From Prorocentrum cordatum (taxonomy: Eukaryota; Sar; Dinophyceae; Prorocentrales; Prorocentraceae): a stretch of 64,000 nucleotides of DNA. The DNA is taken from positions 99,833-163,832 of the forward strand of contig CAUYUJ010018882.1 of assembly GCA_963575745.1 (NCBI GenBank). Reading direction: 5' to 3'. The notes under the pieces were generated by a model. That model was not told where the DNA came from. It saw only the letters and a list, made by a program, of their open reading frames with translations, and ran no database searches. A program made the translations under genes and the position numbers. Below, in pieces: positions 54,576 through 64,000 of the stretch (positions are counted from its first letter, which is position 1; each line of letters opens with the position of its first letter).

Positions 54576-55076
54576 GCCCCAAACAATAAAAAAAAAACAG
54601 GCTCTAGGTAGTTGAAAAGGCAAGCTCCAGGTGCGCCCCGACCAGGAATGGTACCTCTCCTCGGCCTCCCAAGTGTTATCTTCTCTCTCGCCTCGTACCC
54701 GTCCGGAGGTCCAGGAACGCACCTGGAAGATGGCGCGGCAGGCTTCAAGGGAGCGTCAGCCTCGTGTTCTTCCTGAGGGTCGCACTGCTCTGGTCCCACG
54801 GATTTTTAGCATTGGCGATATCCGGAACTGCTCCAGGAAGTTTTCAAGGAGGCCGCGTGTGGGCCCGATGGGCACCGCCCTCGCCACTACGCGTTGCTGC
54901 ACGATCGGGCCCTGTATTGTGCATCTCTCCTCTCCCACATGATGGGCACGTGACTACCTACAAGACCACCCCAACCCTACCCGAACATCCGCATTTGATC
55001 CGAATTTCGGGTTTGGGGGGTCACGGGTCCCATGTGTTTTTTCAATGTCCCCCGACCCCCTACTGGAAATCGAGCG
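54576..55076. other. No gene recognised
   Basis: A plus frame from 54631 (ERTWKMARQASRERQPRVLP) is open for about 100 codons but unidentified. Confidence 0.35.
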
Positions 55077-55702
55077 TCAATTTAGGCCTTCGGGTTGGGT
55101 TGGGGTGGCTTGGTGGGTGGTGAGTATGGTCAGTGATGAGCCCAAGGCAACCCGAAATCTAGACGTGTCCCTGGTAGCCAAAGAAGGCGCAAGAGATCCG
55201 CGTCGCCCGATTGGGCACCTCAGAAACTTCCGGCGGCTCCTCGGGGCTGTTCCAAAAAGGGAGGACTCCAGCTTGGGAGGCGGAGTGCGGGATGAGGGGC
55301 ATGTCTCGGCCACCCAGCGAAGGGCCCCGTCGGACTCGGTCCCACGAACATTTGTTCGCGCTGAATGGGGCAGCTCCATGTGCTCCACCTCTTGTAAGCA
55401 AGCAAGGCAGCCAGGCGCCGAAACGGCGCATGGGCAGTACATAGCTACACATAAGGTGCACACATTACCAGGATGCGTACGGGAAAACGCCCGCAGCCCA
55501 CTGCAGCTTCGGGCGTCCACGTCTGCGCTTGCGGCACCACTTCCCCGGTGTGTTCCCTCCAGGATATGTCCAACGGGGAGTTGTGCGATCTTGCTATACA
55601 ATTCGCTTTGGTTTCCTGATACATCGTCGCTCAATGGGCGTGCGTCTGCGAGCGCCCTCACTCCAGCATTCGATGCTCTTGACACGCGCGCGTGAAGTAT
55701 TT

Positions 55703-56155
55703 CTACAATCTGTCGCAAGCAGGCCGCCTGAGCTGCCCAGTCTGTCGCGGTCTGCTTTGAGTAGCCAAGTCGACTCCAAGGTGTACAGAAGGTCTGGGAG
55801 TATAACTGCCCGGAATATCTCCAGCTTCCTGTGTTTTGTGATATTGGCGTGGCTCCAATAGTTTTTCAATAAACTGAATACCCGTTTTGCTCCACCGATT
55901 CGCCGGGTCACCTCTGGCTTGCTGTGCACTGATGTACTCAGTAAGCCCCCCCCAGTACACAGCCGGTTCCACGGATTTCAACGCGTGCCCACCAAGTGCG
56001 TATACTTGACCATTGTTGCACACTCGCATCATCATTGTTTTCTTCCAATTGAGTTCCAACCCGTACTTTTCGCCTCCCTGGATGATCAAGTCAAGTACGG
56101 CTTGCAACTTCACTGGGCTTGCGCACGCAAGAACTGCGTCGTCCACGTACAACAA
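55703..56155 (-). pseudogene. LINE RT catalytic-box fragment
   Basis: LLYVDDAVLACASPVKLQAV contains the YxDD active-site box, followed by EKYGLELNWKKTMMM and the A-L-G-x-x-x-K-S..YWGG segment. The preceding frame is broken by a shift just upstream. Confidence 0.8.
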
Positions 56156-56350
56156 ATCACAACATAAACGTACTCCGGCTCCTCATAGTCGCTTGCCATG
56201 CTTTGGTAGATCTTATATACGTCGAGCGTCATGTCTGTTTGCGCAATGATGAACAAGCGCGGCGATAGAGGACATCCTTGCGCGACCCTGGCCTACTGAT
56301 GTCTCCTCGTTAAGTCGCCGCCTGGGTCTTTTAAGCAGAGATCCCTTCCA

Positions 56351-57304
56351 TCATAAATTGCTTTGATCATGTCCACCATTTGGCCTGGGAGACCAAATCT
56401 GGCAAGCGCTATAAACGTGGCCTCGTGCTTGCTTGATTCGGGCCAATGCTTTTGCCCAGTCCAGTAATGTAGCGAGTGCGCCGGGTTCTTCTGCAGCGTG
56501 CGCGGCGTCGAAGATGCGGCGCGCTATGGTGATGGCGTCTACTGTGCCGCGCTGTGGCCTGAAACCGAAGTGCGTTGAGCGGATGCGATCTTCTGCCCCT
56601 CCACGTTGAAGCCTTTTCTGCAGTACCCTTGGCAGTGCTTTATATCCCACTGCTAATACGGATACGGGGCGGTAATTATCGCTGACGGGCGTCTCCCTTT
56701 TTGTGCAATAATGCGACTTTCGCCGTCTTCCACTCCGCAGGGGCACGTTTTTGTTTCCAGCGTTCCGCGCAGGGATCAAGCAAATATTCGCATGCGCCCT
56801 TCGACGCCGATGCGAACTTCCAGAACTCAAGACAAATGCCATCTGGGCCCGCCCCCCTTGAAACCGACAGCGCTCGTCCATCGAGGGCACCTCCGTCTTT
56901 ATATGTTGCTGATGTCCCAAGGTCTCTGTCCCTCCAGGCAGTTTGTCTGGGAAGCTGTTCCACCGCGGTTCATTTTCGAAATAATCTGCTGAAGTGCTTG
57001 ATCTTTGGTCGCTCTCCACGATGACCCCCTCATGGTTTTTGACTGTGAACGGCGCCTTCGAAAGTGTAGTTTTCAGTCCCCGGATGGCTTCCCAGGGGCC
57101 CCCGGCACATGTAGATTCCAACCGCTTTGCTTTGTCCCGTCGCACTGCGGTCTTGATTTCTTTATGGAGTCTTGTCTCTTCCCCTGTGCTGTTTTTTTTT
57201 CTCGCTTGGTCTCGCTCTGCCAGCAAAGCAATGGCGGCGCCTGAGGCCCACGATTGGTGTCGTTGTGCTTGGGGTCGGGCTGCAATCTGCGAAGTTTCGT
57301 GCAT
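56351..57304 (-). pseudogene. LINE reverse transcriptase fragment
   Basis: Reads the RT palm start: SDNYRPVSVLAVGYK, HFGFRPQRGTVDA, LATLLDWAKAL. The expected Asp/Phe after AK is changed (AKALARI) and the frame is lost afterwards. The overlapping frame 56676-56963 holds the preceding GPDGI motif, so a frameshift lies near 56690. Confidence 0.8.
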
Positions 57305-58152
57305 GGCTCGCGCTGCGTTCGCAACTGCGTCGTCCAGAGATTCTGTTTCGGGTAGCTTCGAACGTGCCTATATGTACTTTTGCCCAAATGTTGTATCCAA
57401 CTTTGGTGGCCCCCTCAGCGCGGCCAGGCAACCTGATCGCTTTGGTTCCTTCGTGAGCGCATGCTGGAAGTACGCGCTCAACTTTGTCAATGCAGGAAAT
57501 GCTGAGTCGGCGAAGACGCTGCGCGGTGCAAGAATGCCCCACCTCTTGTAGGGCATTAGTCAGCTCTATGAGCATGTGCCCCGAGATGGGCTGCGCGAAA
57601 AGGCGTAGCACATTATGTTCCCCTCGACCTCCTCGATGTCTTTCTCGCCTCCTACGTTTGGGTTCGGGTCCTTAACTATGACGGCGTTGTCAACGCAACC
57701 CTCTGGGCCGCCAGGCGCATCGCAGCAGGAAGTGGCAAGGCGACTTGCAAGGCGATGCTTTTCCTGAAGCCAGATATGCGTTTCCTCGCCTCGCACTGGT
57801 CTGCCAGTGCAACCCGCCCGTAGTCTGCGCCTCGATGATCTTTGCATGCAAGTGCGGGGTAGAAATGAAACGTGGGTAGTAGACGCCATGCGCAGTCTTG
57901 CTGGAACTGCGTGGCTAGGTACCTGCAGGGCTCGCTAGGCCTCCCCTTAGCTGTCAACATGTTCGGGGTGACTGCTACTAGCGGGGCGTTGCTGCGCCTA
58001 GCCCCGGATTGTGTGCCCCACTTTGGGATTGACTTCGCAGGTGGAAAATCTCGTAGGGGCATGAAGGTTCTAAAAACGAGGGCCACTGGATTTGTGAAGT
58101 ACTGTGCGCGGCGCAGACGACGCATGAGCTTCAACGGTAAAGATACGGCCAA

Positions 58153-58900
58153 AGGTCGCGTCTTTTAAACCAATTCAGAGCCAGCCCTGGTCTGCAGATG
58201 CGAGGTGGTTACCTTCACCCCCAAGCGCGTCTTTGCCCTGCGAAGGGGCAGCAACGTCGGCCAATGGCATAACTTTAAGACATTCTTCGGCCGACTTGAT
58301 GCGGGCGTTGCCGGGGGGGGCGCGATCCGCTCGACGTTGCTGCCATGCCGCCCGTGCGACATGCGGAATGATGGTGGATGCTCTCAGCAAGCCTAAGTCA
58401 CCACGGCCAACACAACACGTGCACGAAGACACGCCGAATGCCGATGCCCCGTCATAAATTGTCGTTGCAGCCCTGTCTCGAATTCAAGAGGCCCCTCAAA
58501 AGAGTTGGCTTGCCCACGGCAAGGGCCCCATCTCTGGCGTTATTCTGTGGCTTCAGGAGGTGGGCTGGGGACTCAAGGGTCCAACCGAGTTTGTAGATTG
58601 CAGAGGTGTGAACAACGTTCTCACCACACTCAGTCCAGCCGATGTCAAGGAGTTGTTTGTAGGCCAGCTTAAAAAAGCTGGCTCGGCAGTCCGTGCGCGA
58701 GGAATTCACGGGGGCCAGGCCAGGTTGGCCTGAACTCTTGGATCGGGGCCCCTGATGGGAGCTTCCACGCAAGGCCCTTGCTGCCTCCAAGCTGGAACTG
58801 AGTGCGCGCGAATCGGTCTTGTTTGCCAGATGTTTACCCGCTCTCGCGTCTCTCGTGTCCGCGTGCAGCTCCAGAAACGCGGAGTCAACATTGAGGTTGA
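58153..58900. other. No gene identified; possible LINE 5' region
   Basis: The minus frame 58452-58790 contains AYKQLLDIGWTECGENVVHT, which looks coding-like; it could belong to the upstream end of the LINE or to another element. Confidence 0.3.
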
Positions 58901-59000
58901 NNNNNNNNNNNNNNNNNNNNNNNNNNNNNNNNNNNNNNNNNNNNNNNNNNNNNNNNNNNNNNNNNNNNNNNNNNNNNNNNNNNNNNNNNNNNNNNNNNNN
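58901..59000. other. Assembly gap (100 N)
   Basis: Exactly 100 unknown bases, a conventional gap size, at the edge of a purine microsatellite. Confidence 1.
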
Positions 59001-59178
59001 AGGAGGAGGAAGAGGAGGAGGAGGAGAAGAGGAGGAGGAGATACGAGGAGCGAGGGGCGAGGATCGAGGAGGAGGAGGAAGAGGAGGAAGATGAAGAGGA
59101 GGAGGAGGAGGAGAAAGAAGAGGATGCTGATGATGATGATGATGCTGATGATGATGATGTTGTTGTTGTTGTTGTTGT

Positions 59179-59276
<98 letters not shown>

Positions 59277-60060
59277 CTGAACATGAAGATGTTGATGATG
59301 ATGATGATGTTGATGATGATGATGAGGAGGAGGAGGAGGAGGAGGAGGAGGAGGAGGAGGGAGAAGGAAGAGGAAAGAGGAGGAGGAGATGAGGACAGGG
59401 AGGAGGAGGAGAAGGAGGAGGAGGAGGAGGAGGAGCGAGAATGGGGAGGAAAGGAAAAGATTGGGAGGAGGGAGGAGGGCGTGAGGGAGGAGGAGGGAGG
59501 GAGGAGGGAGGAGGGCGGGAGAGACGGAGAGGGCAGGGAGGCAGGAGGCGGAGGAGGAACGGAGAGGGAGGTGGCTCTCAGGGAGGAGGGACGGAGGAGG
59601 AGGAGGAGGAGCGGACGGAGGAGGAGGAGGAGGAGGAGGAGGAGGAGGAGGAGGAGGATGAGGAGGAGGAGGAGGCAGGAGGAGGAGGGAGGAGGGAGGG
59701 AGGGATGAGGGAGGGAGGGAGAGGGAGGGAGGGAGGAGGGAGGAGGGAGGAGGGAGGAAGGGAGCGGAGACCGGGACGAGGGAGGAGGTAGGAGGGAGGA
59801 GGAGGCGGAGGCGGAGGCGGAGGAGGAGGAGGAAGAGGAAGAGGAGGAGGAGGAGGAGGCAGGAGGAGGAGGGGGAGGAGGAGGAGGAGGAGGAGGAGGA
59901 GGAGGAGGAGGAGGAGGAGGTGGGAGGAGCGAGGAGGAGGAGGAGGAAGAGGAGGAGGAGGAGAAGAGGAGCACGAGGATGAGGATGAGGAGGAGGGGGA
60001 AGCAGTCAGAAGAGGGAGGGAAGCAGAGGCAAGATTGGGAGGGAGCCAGACGGAAAGGGA
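59001..60060. repeat. GGA and GAT microsatellites
   Basis: (GGA)n flanks (GAT)n at 59125-59325, with (TTG)n at 59158-59180; purine-only for about 1 kb. Confidence 0.95.
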
Positions 60061-60860
60061 GGGAAGCGAGGTGAGGGCGGGGGGGGGGGCCGTGCGCGGG
60101 CAAGCGGCTCATCCACCACCGACGTGCTCCTGCACCCCCCCCCCTCGCTCGCCGAGCCCCCCCGAGGCCTGTTGCTAGTCCTGCTCCTCCTCCGTCCTCC
60201 GTCCTGATCCTCCGTCCTGATCCTCCTCCGCCCCCTGACGTCGAGCTCTTCCCTCCCTTCCCGCTCTTTGGGCACACGCTAGCATGTATTATGGATCGGG
60301 CCAAGGCCGCCCGGAGCAAGCAGATTCTGTGCGTAAACGGGGCCCGTCGATAATCCACGCGCCTGAATCCATGTTTGCGCTTCTTCGACCCCCATACCGT
60401 GGTCACCCCCCCGACTTCGCCCCTTGCCCTTACCCTCCCCTCCTTCCCCGCCCTCCGTCGTGGAAAAAGAAAACGAATCCAGCGACTCGAAGAGGGAATG
60501 TAAAGCCTTTTTCTGTGGCTGGTTCGGCTGTCGCCGGTCTGGCAGGAGAGTTCTCATGGCTTGAATAGAGCAAGAAACACTGCACAAATCCGCCGACCCA
60601 GTCGGCGTGTGTGAGGGGCTTGTCCGTTCAAGTCGTCATCTCAGTCATTCGTTGGTCGTCGTCTCTGTCGTCCCCTTTCCCTGCCTCCCCCTTTCCCTGG
60701 GCTCGTCGAAGCTCCCCCCTTTCCCAGGGACCTCCACAGCGCGCCAGCCAAAGCGAAGTTGAGCAACATCGTAATCGAGTCGAAGGGAAGCCCCTTCCCT
60801 TCGATCCCTCTCCCGCCGGGGGGGGGGGGTCCTGGGGTGGGGGGGTCAGATACCCCGGGG
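60061..60860. other. No gene recognised
   Basis: GC-rich unique sequence. A minus-strand stretch at 60285-60400 (HRICLLRAALARSIIHASVC) is open but unidentified. Confidence 0.4.
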
Positions 60861-61375
60861 AATCCCGGAGCCCCAAAAAAGCCCCAAGACGGGCCAAGAG
60901 TGCCCTGAGAGGCCCCACAGACAGTTCCAGAGAACCCCGAATCGCTGAGCGATCTGTCCAAGACGCCTTAACGGCCTCCAGACGGCCGCAAGAGGCCTGC
61001 CACGCGCCCCAAGAGGCCTCCGGGAGCTTCCCCACGGGAGCCCCAAGAGGCAAAATGCTGGACTGCCCATACATCTTTGGCAGATTTTGGCGTTTTTGCC
61101 TCTTCCGCTGCCCGTCGCGCCAGGACGGCCCAAGAGGCTCCCAAGACCGCCCCGAGACGGCCCCCCAAGAGGCTCACAGGAGGCCCCTAGAGGTTTCCCA
61201 GAGGCCCCAAGAGGCCCACAAGAGGTCCCCAGGAAGCCCGAAGAGGCCCCCAAGAGGCTCCCAAGAGGCCGCCCCCAAGAGTCTCCCAAGAGGCCCCACA
61301 ATTTCTACATATTCCTACCCAGAGGCCCCCGAGAGACTTCCGAAGAGATCCCAAGAACCAGCCCTGAAGATTCTG
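60861..61375. repeat. CCCAAGAGGCC degenerate minisatellite
   Basis: Same 10-11-bp unit as in repeats at 13.2, 15.1 and 26.1 kb; minus-strand translation is LLGASWG-like. Confidence 0.75.
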
Positions 61376-61387
61376 GCCCACATCAGC

Positions 61388-61414
61388 GTCGTCGTCGTTG
61401 CCGCCGCCGCCGTT

Positions 61415-61449
<35 letters not shown>

Positions 61450-61455
61450 TCTCGT
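61388..61455. repeat. (GTC)n microsatellite
   Basis: GTC/GCC trinucleotides. Confidence 0.9.
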
Positions 61456-61485
61456 CTCCCTTCAGGGTAGGCGGCACCGGCCGTA

Positions 61486-61670
61486 AGGCCTTCGCAATAC
61501 AGACTCTGGGGAACCTGCGCGGATTTCTCGTATCGGCCGGCGCTGGAAACCCCTCCCTGGCGAGCGGAGCGCGCGGGGGGCGGCGCCGGAATCGCCGCCA
61601 GCGGCCCGGGGCCCAGCGCCGATCCAAGAAATCCGCGCGGATATCCGAAAGTCCATGTCTAAGTCTCCTT
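61486..61670. mobile_element. Family B element, copy B3 (diverged)
   Basis: Core arms CTGCGCGGATTTCTCG / AAGAAATCCGCGCGG and GGCGGCGCCGG...CGCCGCC interior match B1 and B2; outer arms are decayed. Confidence 0.6.
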
Positions 61671-62323
61671 TGCGGTGGTGGCGGAGGCAGTCTTTCTGGT
61701 CACAGGTGCGGGGCGCGAGCACGCTGAACGCTCTGCCACAAGCAGGCACTCGGTCAAAAGCCTCACACGCACATGCAGTCTCCTTATCGCCCACCTGATG
61801 GTCATGTGGGTGGGGTGAATGTGCTGATAGTGACGATGATGGTCTTCCTTGCCTCTGTATTGCCAGGTCTCTCCCTGGCAGGAAGTGGGACGAACAGAGA
61901 CATACTAACAATAATAATATTATGCTTGGAAGCACGCGTCGGACCCGAACATATAGTATACCCATCTTGTAGTATATCGTTTCCCGAGCGGTGTGGCCAG
62001 AAACCGCTTCTCGGTGCGCGCGTCGCCCCTGGGGGGCGACGCACACATAGTATGAGCAGGTTGGGGTGACGCCGAGGAAGGGTAGGAAGGACTGTTCTTT
62101 CTTCTTCGATTGAGGTCTACTCCACACCGACGAATGCCCCCCTCCCACCCTCGGGCGGGTGGTAATGGGGGGTGACTTAAATGGGGGGTGACGAAACATT
62201 GCCGTAAAGGGGCCCTTCAGGGCCGCTTTTTGGGGCACCAGCTGGCTCCAAAAGGGGCCCTCGAGGGCCGCTGTAGGGCCTTTTTCTTCACCCCCCCCGT
62301 GTGGGTCACCCCCCCATTACAGA
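61671..62323. other. No gene; small palindromic blocks
   Basis: GGGACGAACAGAGACATA at 61887 resembles an outer arm of family B. 62205-62280 has GGGGCCCT...GGGCCGCT repeats. TGGGGGGTGAC occurs twice at 62165-62192. Confidence 0.35.
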
Positions 62324-62549
62324 GGCCTCCTGGATGGGGTCCCAACAGCTGGGGTCGGAGGATCGCGCCGCATCGGCGATACATCGCCGATGCATCGCCG
62401 ATGCATCGGCGATGCGTCGGCGATATCGGCGATGCAGCGGCGACGCCAGCGTGGAGAAAATCGGACTCCGCATCGAGCCGCATCGCCGATGCAGCGGCGA
62501 TGCGGCGCGATCCTCTGACCCCATCTGCTACGACCCCATCTGGGAGGCC
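62324..62549. mobile_element. Foldback element, family E copy 2
   Basis: Inverted ends GGCCTCCTGGATGGGGTC / GACCCCATCTGGGAGGCC continuing through GGTCGGAGGATCGCGCCGC; interior of GATGCATCG(G/C)CGATG repeats. Homologue of 194-361. Confidence 0.75.
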
Positions 62550-62566
62550 TAGACTTATGTTGTTCC

Positions 62567-62772
62567 CATCCTACTTAAAGACCACATCCCATAAATAATT
62601 TCGAGCACCCGGAAAAGTGTCGAAAGAGTGTCGAAAGAGTGTCGACACAGTGTCGGGCGAGTGTCTCCCAGGGACCGACACGTGAAAGCCATCGAGTTTC
62701 GGTATTTTTGTTGGGAGGGCTCGAAATTCTTTCTGGTGGTCAAGGCTAAAGTGGGTTGGAACATCATAAGCC
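62567..62772. repeat. Dispersed repeat F copy 2
   Basis: Homologue of 1126-1320. Directly follows the family E element here, whereas 765 bp separate them at the left end. Contains GTGTCGAAAGA repeated. Confidence 0.6.
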
Positions 62773-62814
62773 TAGACATTTCCACCCGCCCGAACCCCTC
62801 CGGGGGGCCCGGGC

Positions 62815-62912
62815 CTCGCCCTCCCCGGTGACGGCGAGCACCGCGGTCACGAGCCGGGTCGCCTCGGCGAAGAGGGCCTCGTATGCGGGGCGGCGCGGCC
62901 CGCCGGAGGCTG
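62815..62912 (-). CDS. Candidate exon, unidentified protein
   Basis: The minus frame reads RRPAYEALFAEATRLVTAVL, AVTGEGEARAP, a helical protein-like block bounded by ACGGCAG| on one side and a GCC microsatellite. No family recognised. Confidence 0.3.
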
Positions 62913-63090
62913 CCGTCGGTGGCGCCGTCGCCGCCGCCGCCGTCGCCGCCGCCGCCGCCGTCGTCACCGCCGCCGTCGTCGGTAGCGTCGTCGCCGCCGC
63001 CGTCGTCGTCACCGCCGCCGTCGTCGGGATGTGGGTATCGCCGTCGTCGTCGTCGTCGTAGTCGTCGTCGTCGTCGTCGCCGTCACCGTC
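62913..63090. repeat. (GCC/GTC)n microsatellite
   Basis: CGCCGT trinucleotide mixture. Confidence 0.9.
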
Positions 63091-64000
63091 GTTGGGGGTG
63101 GCGGCGGTGGGGGGGGGAAGAAGACCCGAGGAGGAACATGTACCGATACCGCTAGCCTTCCCTCGTCGCCACGGTTGGACTAGCATCGAAATCTGGGTCA
63201 GCACGCACACGAGGATCGGTCCGTGGAGTAGCAGTCTGTGTACCTGCTTGTTCCCCTAGAGGGGGAGCAGAAGTAGGAGCGGGGAGGATGAATGAGGATC
63301 GAGGGTCGTGGCATCAGTATTGAGAAGAGGCATCCAGGGGAGAATTTGGTGCAGGGGGAACTTTTAAATATTTTCGGGTCCTGTTTTTTGTGATTGCACA
63401 AGGTTCCGCGGGAGTCGATTGGCTTCCGAAAGGGCGAGTGGGAGGAGTAATTGAAGGAAGGCTGGGAAGGGAGAGAAGGACGAGGTGGGAGGGGGAAGTG
63501 GATGGGACTCCTGGCCAGGTTGCTACGCGCTTGTCGCGGAAGGAGGGAGACCCACGCAGTCTCATCTCGCGTCTAAGCTTTAAGCTCATTCAGCACGCAA
63601 GGAGGCTTGACTGTTGGCAGGAAGGCATTCGAATGATGCTTCCAACGTCCGATAAAAATTTCAGTGAAAGTCCCGACTCACCGGGTGAGCTTTCAAAGAA
63701 CCGCGTGCGCACAGCGCACAAGACCCGAGCGCATCAGGCGCAGCGCAAATCATTGCAGCCCTGTGCCTGGCATGCCAGAGGCGAGCTGCGAGATGTGGTT
63801 GCTTGCAGCCCTGGAGCCTGTTATCGAAAAGCCCGACCCGAGAAGCGTCTGGGACGCTCCAGAAAGCTCCGAGGAAACCCTGCATGGCTTCTAAGCGACC
63901 CGGCGAAGAAGCTCGTCGGGGTCTGGGAGACTTCAGAGTCTGGAAGCCTCGGGAGAGGTCCTGCCCTCTCTTACGCTGCGCTCTGGCATCATGTCTGCCC
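63091..64000. other. No gene recognised
   Basis: Unique sequence. A plus frame at 63664-63894 (ALEPVIEKPDPRSVWDAPES) is open but unidentified. Confidence 0.4.

Larger units (their letters stand above)
55077..58152 (-). mobile_element. Decayed non-LTR retrotransposon (LINE)
   Basis: Minus-strand fragments in LINE order. Degenerate endonuclease-like segment 57676-58152 (VAVTPNMLTAKGR). Linker 57073-57611. RT fingers (GPDGICLEFWKFA, WKTAKVALLHKKGD at 56676-56963; NYRPVSVLAVGYKALPRVLQ, FGFRPQRGTVDAITIARRIF, LDWAKAL at 56351-57304). Catalytic box LLYVDDAVLA with YGLELNWKKT (55703-56155). Thumb and C-terminus TRRIGGAKRVFSLLKNYWSH, LPDLLYTLESTWLLKADRD (55594-55929), then 55077-55718. Frame changes break the RT at least three times. 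Non-functional. Confidence 0.85.

Noticed and set aside
58706-60406. 566-codon minus ORF across the N gap
   Set aside because: Mostly GGA/GAT microsatellite and unknown bases.

Overview
The window looks like nuclear DNA of a dinoflagellate. The reasons are a GC-rich, extremely repeat-dense sequence; very few genes, broken into short exon-like blocks; intron boundaries of non-GT types (AG|GA...AG); and, most tellingly, a near-perfect relict of the dinoflagellate trans-spliced leader (CGTAGCC..TTTTGGCTCAAG) 19 nt upstream of an ORF at 11.6 kb. No rRNA, tRNA, CRISPR or bacterial-type operon was found. One 100-base assembly gap (58901-59000) lies in the window. All identifications are from reading the sequence; no search was run.

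Layout. 0-1.3 kb: a foldback element (194-361), a tandem duplication and a dispersed repeat. The foldback and dispersed-repeat families recur at 62.3-62.8 kb. 1.87-2.77 kb (-): the best gene, an intact phospholipid scramblase, with a second scramblase-like N-terminal exon at 3.85 kb. 2.9-5.6 kb: minisatellites. 5.6-22.2 kb: an array of a roughly 1.3-kb CG-rich repeat unit. It is interrupted by a roughly 5.5-kb block (6872-12388) with (TA)n at both edges, imperfect terminal inverted repeats, a spliced-leader-tagged coiled-coil ORF and a broken P-loop gene. It is interrupted again by a minisatellite-bearing element (20356-20912). 22-31 kb: dispersed repeats, a two-exon zinc-ribbon gene (25.8-27.9 kb, -) and long microsatellites. 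31-37 kb: minisatellites and a second, inverted copy of the 20.4-kb element inside a CCCTATAG array. 37.5-41.8 kb (-): a decayed Ty1/copia retrotransposon. 43-49 kb: coding-like coiled-coil exons with short inverted-repeat elements of three families (A, B, C) between them. 49-54.6 kb: minisatellites and a 1.5-kb foldback element. 55.1-58.2 kb (-): a decayed LINE. 59-64 kb: purine-rich microsatellite and repeats.

Most interesting reading. Three families of short elements (about 140-400 bp) appear to sit exactly where introns would be. Family C can be spliced out in frame at two loci; family A carries 8-bp target-site duplications at five loci, and one copy has the donor-plus-TSD architecture expected of an introner. 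This suggests intron creation by small transposons, known from some dinoflagellates, here with several families within a few kb of each other. The second highlight is the 5.5-kb TA-flanked block, a candidate undescribed element carrying a spliced-leader-tagged coiled-coil ORF and a P-loop protein.
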